A DNA stretch of 27,052 nt from CAZHGD01 sp964531735 (GCA_964531735.1 CAZHGD010000100.1:1-27052), one strand, 5' to 3'; shown: positions 1 to 8,697, numbered from the stretch's first letter. The notes: generated by a model not told the origin, from the sequence alone. Numbers and translations: made by a program.

Positions 1-120
1 AGGGCGAAGCTCTTGCTGAGCCGGCCGTACCGCCGCCGGCGAGCGGACACGACCGCACGAGGCCAGGTCCCGCTCTGGTGGCCAACCGCGCCACGGCCGG
101 CTCAGCAAGAGCTTCGCCCT
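1..120. repeat. Perfect 28-bp inverted repeat with 64-bp spacer
   Basis: Bases 1-28 are the exact reverse complement of bases 93-120; the arms start AGGGCGAAGCTC and end GAGCTTCGCCCT. The 64-bp spacer (29-92) holds a minor internal stem (GGCCA 61-65 with TGGCC 79-83). The left arm touches the window edge, so the repeat may continue outside. A perfect arm this long is not expected by chance. It could be a MITE-like element of about 120 bp, paired transposon ends, a strong hairpin terminator of a gene to the left, or an assembly foldback artefact. No U-tract follows, and no target-site duplication can be checked because the left flank is missing. Confidence 0.85.
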
Positions 121-352
121 CCCGGTCGCGGGCGTTGCTTGGCCGCCCTGGCGCACTCATCGACTGGCGCCGCAGAGCGCTGCGTCTCGCTGGGGCCCGC
201 GGGCGCTGACTTCGCGGGCAGGAGGTGGTCAGCCGCAAACCGCACGGCCCACTCGCCCGGCAGCACACCCGCGCCCGCGGTTCCGGTTGCACCGGCGGCA
301 ACGAGTGGTTACGATGCGCACGCTAGGGCCGCTGCGGCCCGTGGTGAGCGCC
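121..352. other. Non-coding leader between the inverted repeat and the first gene
   Basis: No convincing gene was seen; frames open here are GC-rich shadows. Two things stand out. A 7-bp inverted repeat, GCCCGCG (195-201) with CGCGGGC (213-219), can form a hairpin. A perfect Shine-Dalgarno-like AGGAGG at 220-225 has no start codon at a useful distance, so it is probably coincidental. Confidence 0.5.
287..315 (+). promoter_or_regulatory. Candidate sigma70-like promoter for the M14 gene
   Basis: TTGCAC (287-292) and TACGAT (310-315) are separated by 17 bp. The -10 box matches 4 of 6 consensus positions, the -35 only 3 of 6. Transcription would begin near 322, upstream of ATG 353 but downstream of ATG 314, which supports 353 as the start. 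Weak by itself in GC-rich DNA. Confidence 0.3.
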
Positions 353-2926
353 ATGATCGACCCACTGCCGTTGTCTGTTACCGATATCCTGGCGGTTCGC
401 CAGCCCGACCGTCACGACCCGACCGTGCCCACGCCGGCCGAAGTGCTGGGCTATGCGCTGGGCGAGCGGCTGTCACGCCATGCCGACTGCGTGCGTTATC
501 TGGAGGCGTTGGCGCGCGCCGGCGACCGGGCGCGGACCGTCTCTATCGGCCGCAGCGTCGAAGGGCGCGAGCTGGTGCAGTTGCTGGTCTCGTCGCCGCG
601 CAACCTGGCGCGGCTGGACGAGTTGCACGGTGCCTGGCAGGAGTTGGCCGACCCGTCCGCGGCCCTGCCCGACCTGACCGCGTTGCCGCTGGTCATCTGG
701 GTGGTGGCCAACGTCCACGGTGGCGAGCACAGCTCGGGCGAAGCGGCGCTGGCCCTGGCGTACCAGTTGGTGGCCGGCACCGATGAGGCCAGCGCGGCGA
801 TTCGCGAGCAGGCCGTGGTGGTGATCGAGCCGTTGCAGAACCCCGACGGGCGCGACCGGTCGGTCAACAGCTACTACAGCCTGCACGGCGTGGTGGCCAA
901 CCCGGACCCGCACAGTGCCGAGCACGAAGCGCCCTGGCCGGGGCCGCGCGGCAGCCACTACGCGTTCGACCTGAACCGCGACTGGGCGCTGCTGACGCAT
1001 CCCGAGAGCCGGGCGCGCGCGGCTTCGTTCCTGCATTGGCGCCCGCAAGTGGTGCTCGACCTGCACGAGATGGGCGAGGACCAGAGCTTCTACTTCCCGC
1101 CGCCGGCCCTGCCCATCGAGGTCAACGTGGCGGCCTCGCTGCAGCAGTGGTGGCAGGTGTTCGGCCGGGCCAACGCCGCGGCGTTCGACCAGCGGGGCTG
1201 GGACTACTTCATCGGTGAGGTGTTCGACAGCCACTATCCGGGCTATGGCGAGACCTGGCCGCTGTTCCACGGCGCGCTCGGCATGACCTTCGAGCAGGCG
1301 CGGGCGCGGACGATTGCGGTGCGGCGGCCGGACGGGCAGTTGCAGACGCTGGCCGATGGGGTGGCGCACCACTTCGTGGCCTCGCTGACGAGTTGCACCA
1401 CCGCGGTGACCAACCGCGTGGAGCTGCTGCGGCACTACCGCGAGTTCCAGGCGCAGGCGGTGGCCGGCGGCGCCGCCGGTCCGCGGCGGGCGCTGCTGCT
1501 CGACGCGGGCGACCGGGCTGCCGACGCGGCCGAGGCCGCCGACAATCTGCGGCAGCAGGGCGTGTTGGTGCGGACCGCGGGCGAGGCGTTCACCGTCGCC
1601 GTGGAGCCGCTCGACGGCGGGCCGACGCACGAGCGGAGGTTGTCGGCGGGCAGCCTGGTGGTGCCGCTGGACCAGCCGGCGGCGCGCTTGATCCAGGCGC
1701 TCTGCGCGCCACGGTCGCCGATGCCGGACGACTTCGTCGCCGAGGAACTGGAGCGGCTGCGGCACCGCGCTGACGCCAACATCTACGACATCACGGCCTG
1801 GTCGTTGCCGCACCGCTACGGCCTGGAAGCGTTCTGGGCGGCGGCGGTGCCAACGGTGGCCGAGCCCGCCGCGGCCGTCTCCGCGCCCGCCGCAACGATG
1901 GGCTACGTGGTGCCGGCGGGCACGCGGGCGACCGGTCGGTTGGCGGCGCGGCTGGTCTCCGAAGAGGGCTGGCGCCTGCGGGTGGCGCAACGGCCGTTGC
2001 GAGTGAACGGGCGCGACTGCGGTCGCGGATCGCTGGTCTTGCGCGTGCGCGATCACGACGCCGACCTGCACCAGCGGTTGACCGCGCTGGTGGCCGAGAC
2101 CGGCGCCGACCTGTTGGCGGCCGACTCGGCGTGGCCCGAGGCCGGCCTGCCGTTGGGCTCGTACCACATCAAGGCCGTGCAGCCGACACGCGTGGCCATG
2201 CTGACGCGCCCGCCGATCGCGGCCCAGGCCGCCGGCTGGTTGGCCTACCTGCTGGAGCAGCACTACCGGCTGGCCTACACGCCGCTCGACGCCGGTGCCC
2301 TGACGGCGCGGCGCCTGCGCGAGTACAACGTGCTGCTGGTGCCCGATGGTGGCGGCTACGAGCGGATCTTTGGTGGCGAGGCCACCTGGCTCAAGTCGTG
2401 GGTGGAGGCCGGCGGCACGCTGGTGACGCTCGGCGGCGGCAGCAGCGCCTGGCTGTGCGGGCTGGGTGACCGCTTCACCACCGCGCGCCAAGTCACCGAC
2501 CTGCGCGGCGAGGAGCCCGCGGGCGAGGCCGCGGCGAAGGAGAAGCAGCCGCCGGTGCCGGCCGAGCACCGGCCGTTCACGCTGCCCCGCCTGTCGGCCT
2601 GGGTGCGCAGTGACCGCTACAGCTACCTGACCTACGGCTGCCCTGGCCGGTTCCGCGTGTCGTTTGGCGGCAGCACGCTGTTCAAGCCGCCTATCACCGG
2701 TCACACGGTGCTGCAGTTCGAGGCCACGGCGCCGGTGGCGTCGGGCTTCGCGCCGGGGCGCATGGCGCAGGCGCTGGCCGGTACGGCTTATCTCTGGCAG
2801 GAGCGCCACGGTGCCGGCCAGGTGGTCTGCTTCGCCGACGCACCGACGTTCCGGGCCAGTTGGCCGATGCTCGATCGGCTCTGGCTCAACGCGGCGCTGT
2901 TCGGCCCGAGCTTGGAACGGGAGTGA
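353..2926 (+). CDS. M14-family zinc carboxypeptidase-like protein with C-terminal amidotransferase-like domain
   Basis: Predicted 857-residue zinc peptidase of the M14 (carboxypeptidase A) superfamily. Zinc ligands are visible as HGGE (H122, E125) in NVHGGEHSSGE and as H238 in VVLDLHEMGED. FDLNRDW supplies the Asn-Arg pair that binds substrate carboxylate, and E314 in GMTFEQAR is the likely catalytic glutamate. The last 200 or so residues contain VLLVPDGGGYERIF and a glycine-rich GGTLVTLGGGSSAWL segment (about 661-701), as in glutamine-amidotransferase-like folds; this two-part layout is seen in large bacterial M14 proteins. No signal peptide is evident, unlike many relatives, so its location is unclear. 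ATG 353 is chosen over ATG 314 and TTG 287 because similarity to M14 begins later and a candidate promoter lies at 287-315. It leads a tandem group with two methyltransferases; substrate unknown. Confidence 0.85.
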   Translation: MIDPLPLSVTDILAVRQPDRHDPTVPTPAEVLGYALGERLSRHADCVRYLEALARAGDRARTVSIGRSVEGRELVQLLVSSPRNLARLDELHGAWQELADPSAALPDLTALPLVIWVVANVHGGEHSSGEAALALAYQLVAGTDEASAAIREQAVVVIEPLQNPDGRDRSVNSYYSLHGVVANPDPHSAEHEAPWPGPRGSHYAFDLNRDWALLTHPESRARAASFLHWRPQVVLDLHEMGEDQSFYFPPPALPIEVNVAASLQQWWQVFGRANAAAFDQRGWDYFIGEVFDSHYPGYGETWPLFHGALGMTFEQARARTIAVRRPDGQLQTLADGVAHHFVASLTSCTTAVTNRVELLRHYREFQAQAVAGGAAGPRRALLLDAGDRAADAAEAADNLRQQGVLVRTAGEAFTVAVEPLDGGPTHERRLSAGSLVVPLDQPAARLIQALCAPRSPMPDDFVAEELERLRHRADANIYDITAWSLPHRYGLEAFWAAAVPTVAEPAAAVSAPAATMGYVVPAGTRATGRLAARLVSEEGWRLRVAQRPLRVNGRDCGRGSLVLRVRDHDADLHQRLTALVAETGADLLAADSAWPEAGLPLGSYHIKAVQPTRVAMLTRPPIAAQAAGWLAYLLEQHYRLAYTPLDAGALTARRLREYNVLLVPDGGGYERIFGGEATWLKSWVEAGGTLVTLGGGSSAWLCGLGDRFTTARQVTDLRGEEPAGEAAAKEKQPPVPAEHRPFTLPRLSAWVRSDRYSYLTYGCPGRFRVSFGGSTLFKPPITGHTVLQFEATAPVASGFAPGRMAQALAGTAYLWQERHGAGQVVCFADAPTFRASWPMLDRLWLNAALFGPSLERE

Positions 2927-2927
2927 G

Positions 2928-3776
2928 GTGACCGTGGGCACCATCACGGAATTGGTGTCTCGGGTGCCGGTGCCCGAGCCCTGGAGCGAGGGCGACAAGA
3001 TCCCCTGGCACGAGCCGGAGTTCAGTGCGCGGATGCTCCGCGAGCATCTGTCGCAGGCGCATGATCTGGCCAGCCGGCGGGCGGCGGTCATCGATGAGCA
3101 GGTGGCCTGGCTCGCCGAGCGGCTGCTCACCGATGGGCCGGCGCGCGTGCTCGACCTGGGCTGTGGGCCAGGTCTCTACGCGAGTCGCCTGGCGCGCCGG
3201 GGCCACACCTGCCATGGCCTCGACTTCGGCCCGGCCTCGATTGCCTACGCGCGCGAGACGGCCGCGCGCGAGGGTCTGGCCTGCACCTTCGAGCTGGCCG
3301 ACCTGCGTGACGCCGAGTTCGGCAGCGGCTATGACCTGGTCATGATGCTGTTCGGCGAGTTCAACGTGTTCCGGCCGGCGGAGGCGATGGCCTTGCTGCG
3401 CCAGGCCCGCGGCGCCTTGTGCACGGGCGGCCGGCTGGTGCTGGAAGTGACCACGCTGGATGGCGTCCGGCGCATCGGCGAGCAGGCGCCGTCGTGGACC
3501 ACGCACGCCAGCGGGCTGTTCGCCGAGCAGCCGCACTTGCTGCTGCACGAGAGCTTCTGGTGCGCTGACCGGCGGGTGGCCACCGAGCGTTTCCACGTGA
3601 TCGATGCGGCCACGGCCGCGGTGGCGAGTCACGCGGCCAGCACACAAGGCTACACCGCGGACGAGTTGCGCCAGATGCTGGCTGAGAGCGGCTTCAGTGA
3701 CAGTCGGCCGGACACCTGGCCGACGGGCGGGCCGGAGCTGGACGGCTACTTCGAACTGGTGGTGGCCGAGGTGTAG
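2928..3776 (+). CDS. Class I SAM-dependent methyltransferase
   Basis: Predicted 282-residue methyltransferase with a Rossmann fold. Motif I is VLDLGCGPGLYASRLA (residues 74-89). An acidic residue closing strand 2 is seen in CHGLDFGPASI, a motif II-like ELADLRD follows, and a post-motif LVMMLFGEFNVF is typical of the Methyltransf_25/31 group. The C-terminal half is beta-rich (ATERFHVIDAATAAV, then YTADELRQMLAESGF), as in small-molecule methyltransferases. The start is GTG 2928 or GTG 2934: the SD-like GGGAG (2919-2923) lies 4 or 10 bases upstream, and both starts sit almost on the stop codon of the M14 gene, so translational coupling is likely. The substrate cannot be read from the sequence. 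Confidence 0.85.
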   Translation: MTVGTITELVSRVPVPEPWSEGDKIPWHEPEFSARMLREHLSQAHDLASRRAAVIDEQVAWLAERLLTDGPARVLDLGCGPGLYASRLARRGHTCHGLDFGPASIAYARETAAREGLACTFELADLRDAEFGSGYDLVMMLFGEFNVFRPAEAMALLRQARGALCTGGRLVLEVTTLDGVRRIGEQAPSWTTHASGLFAEQPHLLLHESFWCADRRVATERFHVIDAATAAVASHAASTQGYTADELRQMLAESGFSDSRPDTWPTGGPELDGYFELVVAEV

Positions 3777-3794
3777 CCGACGGAGGAGACTGCC

Positions 3795-4559
3795 ATGCCG
3801 GCCATGGACTATGCGCAGGTCGCCGACCTCTACGACACCTACGTGCAGACAGAGCTCGACGTGGCGTTCTTCCTGGCCGAGACCGCGGGCTGCCAACGCG
3901 TGCTGGAGCTGACCAGCGGCACGGGGCGCCTGTCGCTGCCGCTGCTGGCCGCCGGTGTGCCGCTGACCTGCCTGGACAGCTCCGGCGACATGCTCGACCG
4001 GCTGCGGCGCAGACTGGTTGAGCAGGGGCTGTCGGCACCGGTCTATCAGTGCGACGCCACCAGCTTCGAGCTGCCCGAGCGGTTCGACCTGGCGCTGATC
4101 CCGTTCCACGCGTTCGCCGAGTTCGTCGAGCCCGGCGCTCAGGCGGGCGCGCTCGACTGCATCTGGCGGCACCTGTGGCCCGGTGGCCGGCTGCTCCTCA
4201 CGCTGCACAACCCGCCGGTGCGCCGGCGCAGCTTGGATGGGCAGGTACACCAACTCGGCGAGTACGCCCTGCCCGACGGCGCGGGGACGCTCAAGCTGTC
4301 GAGCCAGGCCACCTACGACCCCGCCACAGCGCTGGTCACCGGGTGGCAGCACTACCTGCTGCTGGACGCGGACGGCCGCCGGCGAGGCGAACGACAGGTC
4401 GCCGTCCGCTTCATCGTGCCGGAGCGCGAAACCGTGGAGGAGCTGGTGGCGGCGCACGGGTTCGCCATCGAGGCGCTGTTTGGCGACTACCAGCACGGCC
4501 CGTTCGACGCCGCCACCAGCCCGTTCATGCTCTACCGTCTGCGGCGCACCGACGGCTAA
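3795..4559 (+). CDS. Class I SAM-dependent methyltransferase (ELTSGTGR-type)
   Basis: Predicted 254-residue methyltransferase. Motif I is the variant VLELTSGTGRLSLPLL (36-51) instead of DLGCGPG, followed by the acidic residue of LTCLDSSGDML (D61). YQCDATSFELPERFDLALIPFHAFAEF corresponds to motifs II-III. The N-terminal MDYAQVADLYDTY resembles the opening helix of many small-molecule methyltransferases. The start is secure: GGAGGAG (3782-3788) lies 6 bases before ATG 3795. It follows the other methyltransferase by 18 bases, so the three genes from 353 likely form one operon. The two methyltransferases differ clearly in sequence, so they are not a recent duplication. Its stop codon overlaps the stop of the convergent gene. 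Confidence 0.87.
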   Translation: MPAMDYAQVADLYDTYVQTELDVAFFLAETAGCQRVLELTSGTGRLSLPLLAAGVPLTCLDSSGDMLDRLRRRLVEQGLSAPVYQCDATSFELPERFDLALIPFHAFAEFVEPGAQAGALDCIWRHLWPGGRLLLTLHNPPVRRRSLDGQVHQLGEYALPDGAGTLKLSSQATYDPATALVTGWQHYLLLDADGRRRGERQVAVRFIVPERETVEELVAAHGFAIEALFGDYQHGPFDAATSPFMLYRLRRTDG

Positions 4560-4584
4560 CGCGGGCGCAGCGTGCCGCCGTCGG
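4549..4584. terminator. Hairpin at the overlapping convergent stops, candidate bidirectional terminator
   Basis: CCGACGGC (4549-4556) pairs exactly with GCCGTCGG (4577-4584) across a 20-base loop. It spans the TAA of the plus-strand methyltransferase (4557-4559) and the TAG of the minus-strand gene (4556-4558), which overlap. No T-tract follows on either strand, so Rho-independent activity is uncertain. Confidence 0.35.
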
Positions 4585-6619
4585 CCAGCGCGTAGCTGCG
4601 GCCGCCCAGCGCGGCGTTGGCGGGCAGCGCAGCGTCGTAGGTGACGGTGTGACCGTGCCCGCGAATGCAGGTCAGGCTGTCGGCACCGTAGCCGGCGGCC
4701 AGGTTGAGCGTGGTCAGCGAGGAGTCGGCGGTCACCTCCCAGGTGCTGTCGGCGTCGAGCGTCAAGCCCGCCCGCTGGATGGCGCCGGTCAGGCTGGAGC
4801 GGTGCTTGAGCGTCAGGCTGGCGGTGCTGCCGTCCTCGGCCACCACGTTGCCGGTCAGCACTTGCTCGTCGGCGGTCACCACGGCATGCCCGCCGTTCTG
4901 GCCGCGGCGGCCCCACTGGTTGCTGCCCGCCAGGACCAGCGTGCCGGAGGCGGCGGTCAGTGTGGCGTGGTTCAGCCGGATCTCGCCGGTCGAGTTGGTC
5001 ACGTAGAACAACGGGCCGGTGGCGGCCTCCAGCGAGCCGCCGGTCATTGTGAACACGCCGTGGCCGCCCTCGGCATCGCCGCTGAAGCTCTGATAGATCA
5101 TTACCCCCCACTGCTGGTGCCCGACCAGCTTGGTATCGGTGAGGGTGATGGAGTTGGAGCCCTCGATCACCGCGGCTTCGGCGCCGGTGGCCTCCATGGT
5201 GGCGCCGGTGACACGGATGTCGCCGGTGGAGTAGATGGCCGGCGAGCGGAAGCCCGAGGTGGTGACCCGTCCGCCGGTGACCTGGATGGTGCCGCTGCCG
5301 CGGTCGGTGGCCACTGCACCCGAACTGCGGCCGGCGGTGACCATACTCACATTGGTCAGCACGAGCGTGCCGCCGCGCGTGGCCATGACGCCATGCGCCG
5401 CGGCGGCCGACGCCTTGATGGTCAGGTCGCGCAGTTCCACGCGCGAGCCGCGGCCCACGGCGAACACGCCGTTGGCGCCCGTGCCACTCGTGGTCACCGA
5501 GCCGCCGGTCATCTGGATGGTGCCTTCGGAAGCGACCACCGCCGCGTTCAGCCCGTAGAAGCTGCTGGCCTCCTCCGAGGAGGTCTGGCCGTTGGTGGTG
5601 ACGGTGGCGTTGGTCAGGACCAGCCGTCCGTTGCGCGTGACCAGGATGGCCGAGGTGTCGCGCTGGTCACTGGTGTACTGCCGGTCCGCTTCGGTCGCAC
5701 TGCGGCCGTCGATGACGTAGGCGCCCTTCGGCGGCACCATGGCCCGTTGCCCACCGGGCGGCGGGCCGCCCGGTCCGTCGCCGCCGCCCGGGCCGCCTTC
5801 GCCCGGAGGCGGCCCGTCGGGCCGACCGTCGTCCAGGGCAAAGCTCGGCGGCACATAGCCTGCGGCCATCTGCGTCACCGCGGTGGCTGTCAGCGTGGGT
5901 GGGCCGCCTGGCGGCGGACCGCCCGGACCACCGGGACCGCCCGGACCACCCGGTCCGCCGCTGACGCTGACGCCAACGTACCGGCCGACGACCAGATCGT
6001 TCTGGGTGGCGGCCTTGGCTTGCAGCACCACCGTGTCCTGGCTGAGCGTCAAGGTGACTGCCGACTGGTTGCCGCCGCGGCGACCACGAGCTGGCCGGAC
6101 CACGAGTTGCTCGGCCGTCACCGCGGTGACGGTGCCGACCGTCTTGGCTGGCCGCGTGTCGGCGCCTGCGCCGATGGCCACCAGCAACGGGCCGTAGAGC
6201 ACCTCGATGCTCCGCGAGCCGCCGCGCTGGTCGGACCGGCCGACGGCCGGCTCGACGCCCACCGCCAGACACTGCTGGTCTCTGGCCAAACAGATCACCT
6301 GGCTGCCTTTGGTGATGGTCGCCCGTTCGGCGGCGGCCACCTGCCGGTAGCGTGTGCTCCGGGCCAGGTTGACCATGAGCCGCTTCGGTTCGTCGGCATC
6401 GTCGTTGGCGTCGGGCGGCCGCGGCAGTTTGGCCTCGAGGCTCAGTTGGTTGCCCTGGATCGCGATGAGCTTGCCGATCAGGGCGCCCGGGCCACCGGGG
6501 CCATCGGGTGGCCCGCCCGGACCGCGGCCACCCGGTCGGCCACCGGACTGAACCGGAGTGACGAGACCCAGCGCCACCATCGCCGTGGCGCACAGCGCCG
6601 CCATGGCCTTCAAGAACAT
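4556..6619 (-). CDS. Exported protein with collagen-like Gly/Pro linkers and a beta-helix region
   Basis: Predicted 687 residues. It begins with a signal peptide (MFLKAMAALCATAMVALGLV, cut near residue 25). Two beta-rich units resembling DUF5666 follow (IGKLIAIQGNQLSLEAK and VGTVTAVTAEQLVVRPA), separated and flanked by Gly/Pro-rich collagen-like stretches. The C-terminal 350 residues are imperfect repeats of the kind GTIQMTGGSVTTSGTGANGVF / GTLVLTNVSMVTAG, typical of right-handed beta-helix or pertactin-like surface proteins. The start is set at ATG 6619, with AGAGGG just upstream; an in-frame ATG 33 bases earlier would place charged residues before the signal peptide. No autotransporter barrel or sortase motif is visible. 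Probable role: surface adhesin or matrix protein; ligand unknown. Confidence 0.8.
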   Translation of the reverse strand: MFLKAMAALCATAMVALGLVTPVQSGGRPGGRGPGGPPDGPGGPGALIGKLIAIQGNQLSLEAKLPRPPDANDDADEPKRLMVNLARSTRYRQVAAAERATITKGSQVICLARDQQCLAVGVEPAVGRSDQRGGSRSIEVLYGPLLVAIGAGADTRPAKTVGTVTAVTAEQLVVRPARGRRGGNQSAVTLTLSQDTVVLQAKAATQNDLVVGRYVGVSVSGGPGGPGGPGGPGGPPPGGPPTLTATAVTQMAAGYVPPSFALDDGRPDGPPPGEGGPGGGDGPGGPPPGGQRAMVPPKGAYVIDGRSATEADRQYTSDQRDTSAILVTRNGRLVLTNATVTTNGQTSSEEASSFYGLNAAVVASEGTIQMTGGSVTTSGTGANGVFAVGRGSRVELRDLTIKASAAAAHGVMATRGGTLVLTNVSMVTAGRSSGAVATDRGSGTIQVTGGRVTTSGFRSPAIYSTGDIRVTGATMEATGAEAAVIEGSNSITLTDTKLVGHQQWGVMIYQSFSGDAEGGHGVFTMTGGSLEAATGPLFYVTNSTGEIRLNHATLTAASGTLVLAGSNQWGRRGQNGGHAVVTADEQVLTGNVVAEDGSTASLTLKHRSSLTGAIQRAGLTLDADSTWEVTADSSLTTLNLAAGYGADSLTCIRGHGHTVTYDAALPANAALGGRSYALADGGTLRPR
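5905..5961 (-). repeat. Collagen-like Gly-Gly-Pro coding repeat
   Basis: A run of near-identical GGN-CCN codons, read on the minus strand as GGPGGPGGPGGPGGPPPGGP. Shorter related stretches lie at about 5745-5825 and 6480-6540 in the same gene. Such repeats are prone to slippage and length change. Confidence 0.75.
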
Positions 6620-6744
6620 GTCGCCCTCTCGATCCGCGACCATTGCGGTCACGGTCCGTGCGGATTGGTCTCACGCCGCCCGGCGGCGCGGTCTGGGAGG
6701 CATGGGCACCGGTGCTGTCTTGGCCTCGCTGGCTGTCCGGACGT

Positions 6745-6771
6745 CGGCCGGTGTCGGGCGGTTACCGGCCG
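6745..6771 (-). terminator. Hairpin downstream of the 617-residue exported protein gene
   Basis: CGGCCGGT (6745-6752) pairs exactly with ACCGGCCG (6764-6771), loop 11 bases, starting 8 bases beyond the stop codon at 6780. No T-tract follows on the minus strand, so it may be a transcript-stabilising hairpin instead of an intrinsic terminator. Confidence 0.35.
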
Positions 6772-6779
6772 TCGGCGGG

Positions 6780-8633
6780 CTACAGGCCGTAGAGGACGCC
6801 GACCCGCTCCATACGGATCGGCCCAGGCACGGCGACCGCTCCGGCGTTGGCGCGGTCACGCGTGAGATCGATGGTGGGCTTGGCCACCGGCCACAAGTCG
6901 TTGGTCGGTCCGCCGGGATTACGCTTGAACGGCACCACCTGATAGCGGCCCTCTTTGAGGCCGTAGCCGCTCGACTCCTTGGCCAGGTCGAGCGCGAAGG
7001 TGCCATCGGCGCGGGTCACCCAGGAGGTGCCGGTGTAGGTCTTGCCGGTGGCCTCGTGCACCAGCGAGACCATGGCGCCGGCCACCGGTTGTCCGTCCGG
7101 CCCAACCACCTTGCCGGTGACCGAGCCGCGGTTGATTGGCCCCGGGCTGGGCACCAAGGGCGGGTTGCGCGTCTCGCCGCGGCTGCGGTCGAATGCGTCC
7201 CAGGCGTCCGGGCCGACCAGCAGCAGCCAGGTGGTGAAGGCCGGTACCCGCACCGTCTCGCCGCCGTCGGTGTAGGTCCAGTCGATGCGTGACCAGACTT
7301 CGGCAACGCCGTTGGCCGTCGCGCGCACTTCGATGGCATCGTTGCCCGCGGGCTGCCACTTGACCACCTCGGGCGGGCCGACCAGCCAGTCGGCCTTGCT
7401 CCCGACGGCCCGCCGCAGGTCGCGGGGCAGGCTCTCCTGCTGGAAGACATAGGCGACGGGCACGCCGAGGCACTGGAGCAGTTGGCGGTCGCCGATGCTC
7501 ATCCGGTAGGTCATCTTGAGGCAGCGGGTGTAGGCGGCCTTGAGTTGCGGCAACGGTTGCTCATAGCACGGCAGCTTGAACGACGGGCCTGGCGCGAACG
7601 CCGAAGCCTGGGCCTGGCCCATTGTCGAGAGACAGCGACTGCGGCCGCTCTGCTTCGGCAGGGCCACCCAGTCCCAGCGCTTGCTTTGCGTCTCCGGCTC
7701 CTTGCCGGCGGGTCGGCGCACGAAGGTGCCCTTGCCCGTGCCGGCGATCCGCTCTGGAGTGTAGCGCTGGCTGGTCAGGTCGGCTTCGGTCTCCTCGGTG
7801 GCGTCGTAGGTCTCGCCGCGCGACTTGCCCTTGAGCACCACGGTCAGGCCCACGTGGGCGGTGAGCACGCCGTTGGCCAAGGTGGCGGTGAACTGGTTGC
7901 GCGTGACGGTGGCGGTCACGCCGGGCAGCAGATCCCTGATCCGGGCCGCCAGGAGCTCGGCGTCCACCCGGCCGGCCACCTTCTGCCCGCTGACGCTGAA
8001 GCGCAGGATCGGCGCCGTGGCGCTGCCGGCGCCGGGCAGATCGGTCACGTACTGCGTCACGCCGGTGCCCGTGGTGCCCGAGGTGATCCAGTCGGGGTAC
8101 CCGAGCGGTCGCACTGGTACCATCGGCGCGCGGCGGGCGGGCGGCAGGCCGGCGTCGGCGCCGCTGTCCGGGCGCTCGCGTACCTTGAACGAGCCGGGCA
8201 CCCAGTCATAGGTCAGCCACTGGTTGTTGAGGTCGCTCTCCTGGCCGTCGACGATCGCCGAGCTGGCCAGGTAGACCGTGCCGCCCTTCGGGTTGTCGGG
8301 CGGCACCGTCGCCGTGACGTTGATCCACGGCTGCAAGTCGTCCGGCTTGGTGACCTTGCCGGCGGTCCGTCCGACCTCCTGGTCGTAGGTGTTCGGCAGG
8401 CCTTTGGTGTGCGAGCGGTAGACGATGATGGTACACGGCGTGCCGGTGGGTATGGCGCTGCCGTCCACGCGAGCGCGCGGCGGCACGATGCACAGCGGCA
8501 CGGAGTTGCGGCCACCGGCAATCAACTGGATGCTGTTGCGCCCGTTACGCGGCGGCTGGGGCAGCACGGCCCACAGCGGTCCGCCGGCGATCACGGCAGC
8601 CAAGCAGCAGAGCCATCGGGTGGGCCCGGACAT
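6780..8633 (-). CDS. Exported protein of unknown function with C-terminal carboxypeptidase-regulatory-like domain
   Basis: Predicted 617 residues with a signal peptide (RWLCCLAAVIAGGPLWA, cut near residue 22). The C-terminus from about residue 503 reads GSVTGKVVGPDGQPVAGAMV, then TGTSWVTRADGTFAL, the hallmark of the carboxypeptidase regulatory-like (transthyretin-type beta sandwich) fold. The N-terminal 480 residues are not recognised; they look beta-rich and include several cysteines around residues 330-400 (SRCLSTMG, KLPCYEQ, YTRCLKM, LLQCLGV), suggesting disulfides in an extracytoplasmic protein. The start is well supported: AGGAGGAG lies a few bases before ATG 8633, downstream of a candidate TTGACG promoter. 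It is followed on the same strand by the beta-helix protein gene after 160 bases. Confidence 0.8.
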   Translation of the reverse strand: MSGPTRWLCCLAAVIAGGPLWAVLPQPPRNGRNSIQLIAGGRNSVPLCIVPPRARVDGSAIPTGTPCTIIVYRSHTKGLPNTYDQEVGRTAGKVTKPDDLQPWINVTATVPPDNPKGGTVYLASSAIVDGQESDLNNQWLTYDWVPGSFKVRERPDSGADAGLPPARRAPMVPVRPLGYPDWITSGTTGTGVTQYVTDLPGAGSATAPILRFSVSGQKVAGRVDAELLAARIRDLLPGVTATVTRNQFTATLANGVLTAHVGLTVVLKGKSRGETYDATEETEADLTSQRYTPERIAGTGKGTFVRRPAGKEPETQSKRWDWVALPKQSGRSRCLSTMGQAQASAFAPGPSFKLPCYEQPLPQLKAAYTRCLKMTYRMSIGDRQLLQCLGVPVAYVFQQESLPRDLRRAVGSKADWLVGPPEVVKWQPAGNDAIEVRATANGVAEVWSRIDWTYTDGGETVRVPAFTTWLLLVGPDAWDAFDRSRGETRNPPLVPSPGPINRGSVTGKVVGPDGQPVAGAMVSLVHEATGKTYTGTSWVTRADGTFALDLAKESSGYGLKEGRYQVVPFKRNPGGPTNDLWPVAKPTIDLTRDRANAGAVAVPGPIRMERVGVLYGL

Positions 8634-8667
8634 GCTCTCCTCCTGACCGCCCCCCGGTGCTAGGGAA

Positions 8668-8697
8668 TCTGTAGCCGGTCGCGGCGCCGGGCGTCAA
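8668..8697 (-). promoter_or_regulatory. Candidate sigma70-like promoter for the 617-residue exported protein
   Basis: On the minus strand TTGACG (8697-8692, 5 of 6 matches) and TACAGA (8673-8668, 3 of 6) are separated by 18 bp. Transcription would begin near 8661, leaving a leader under 30 bases that holds the AGGAGGAG ribosome binding site. Confidence 0.45.

Noticed and set aside
220..225. Perfect Shine-Dalgarno AGGAGG upstream of the M14 gene
   Set aside because: No ATG, GTG or TTG lies within the useful distance, so it does not define a gene.
473..3130. Very long open frame antisense to the M14 gene (and similar long antisense frames at 2886-5111, 4049-6865, 19056-22004)
   Set aside because: They are low-complexity Arg/Ala/Gly/His-rich translations expected opposite GC-rich genes; no known domain is seen and the sense frames have clear motifs.
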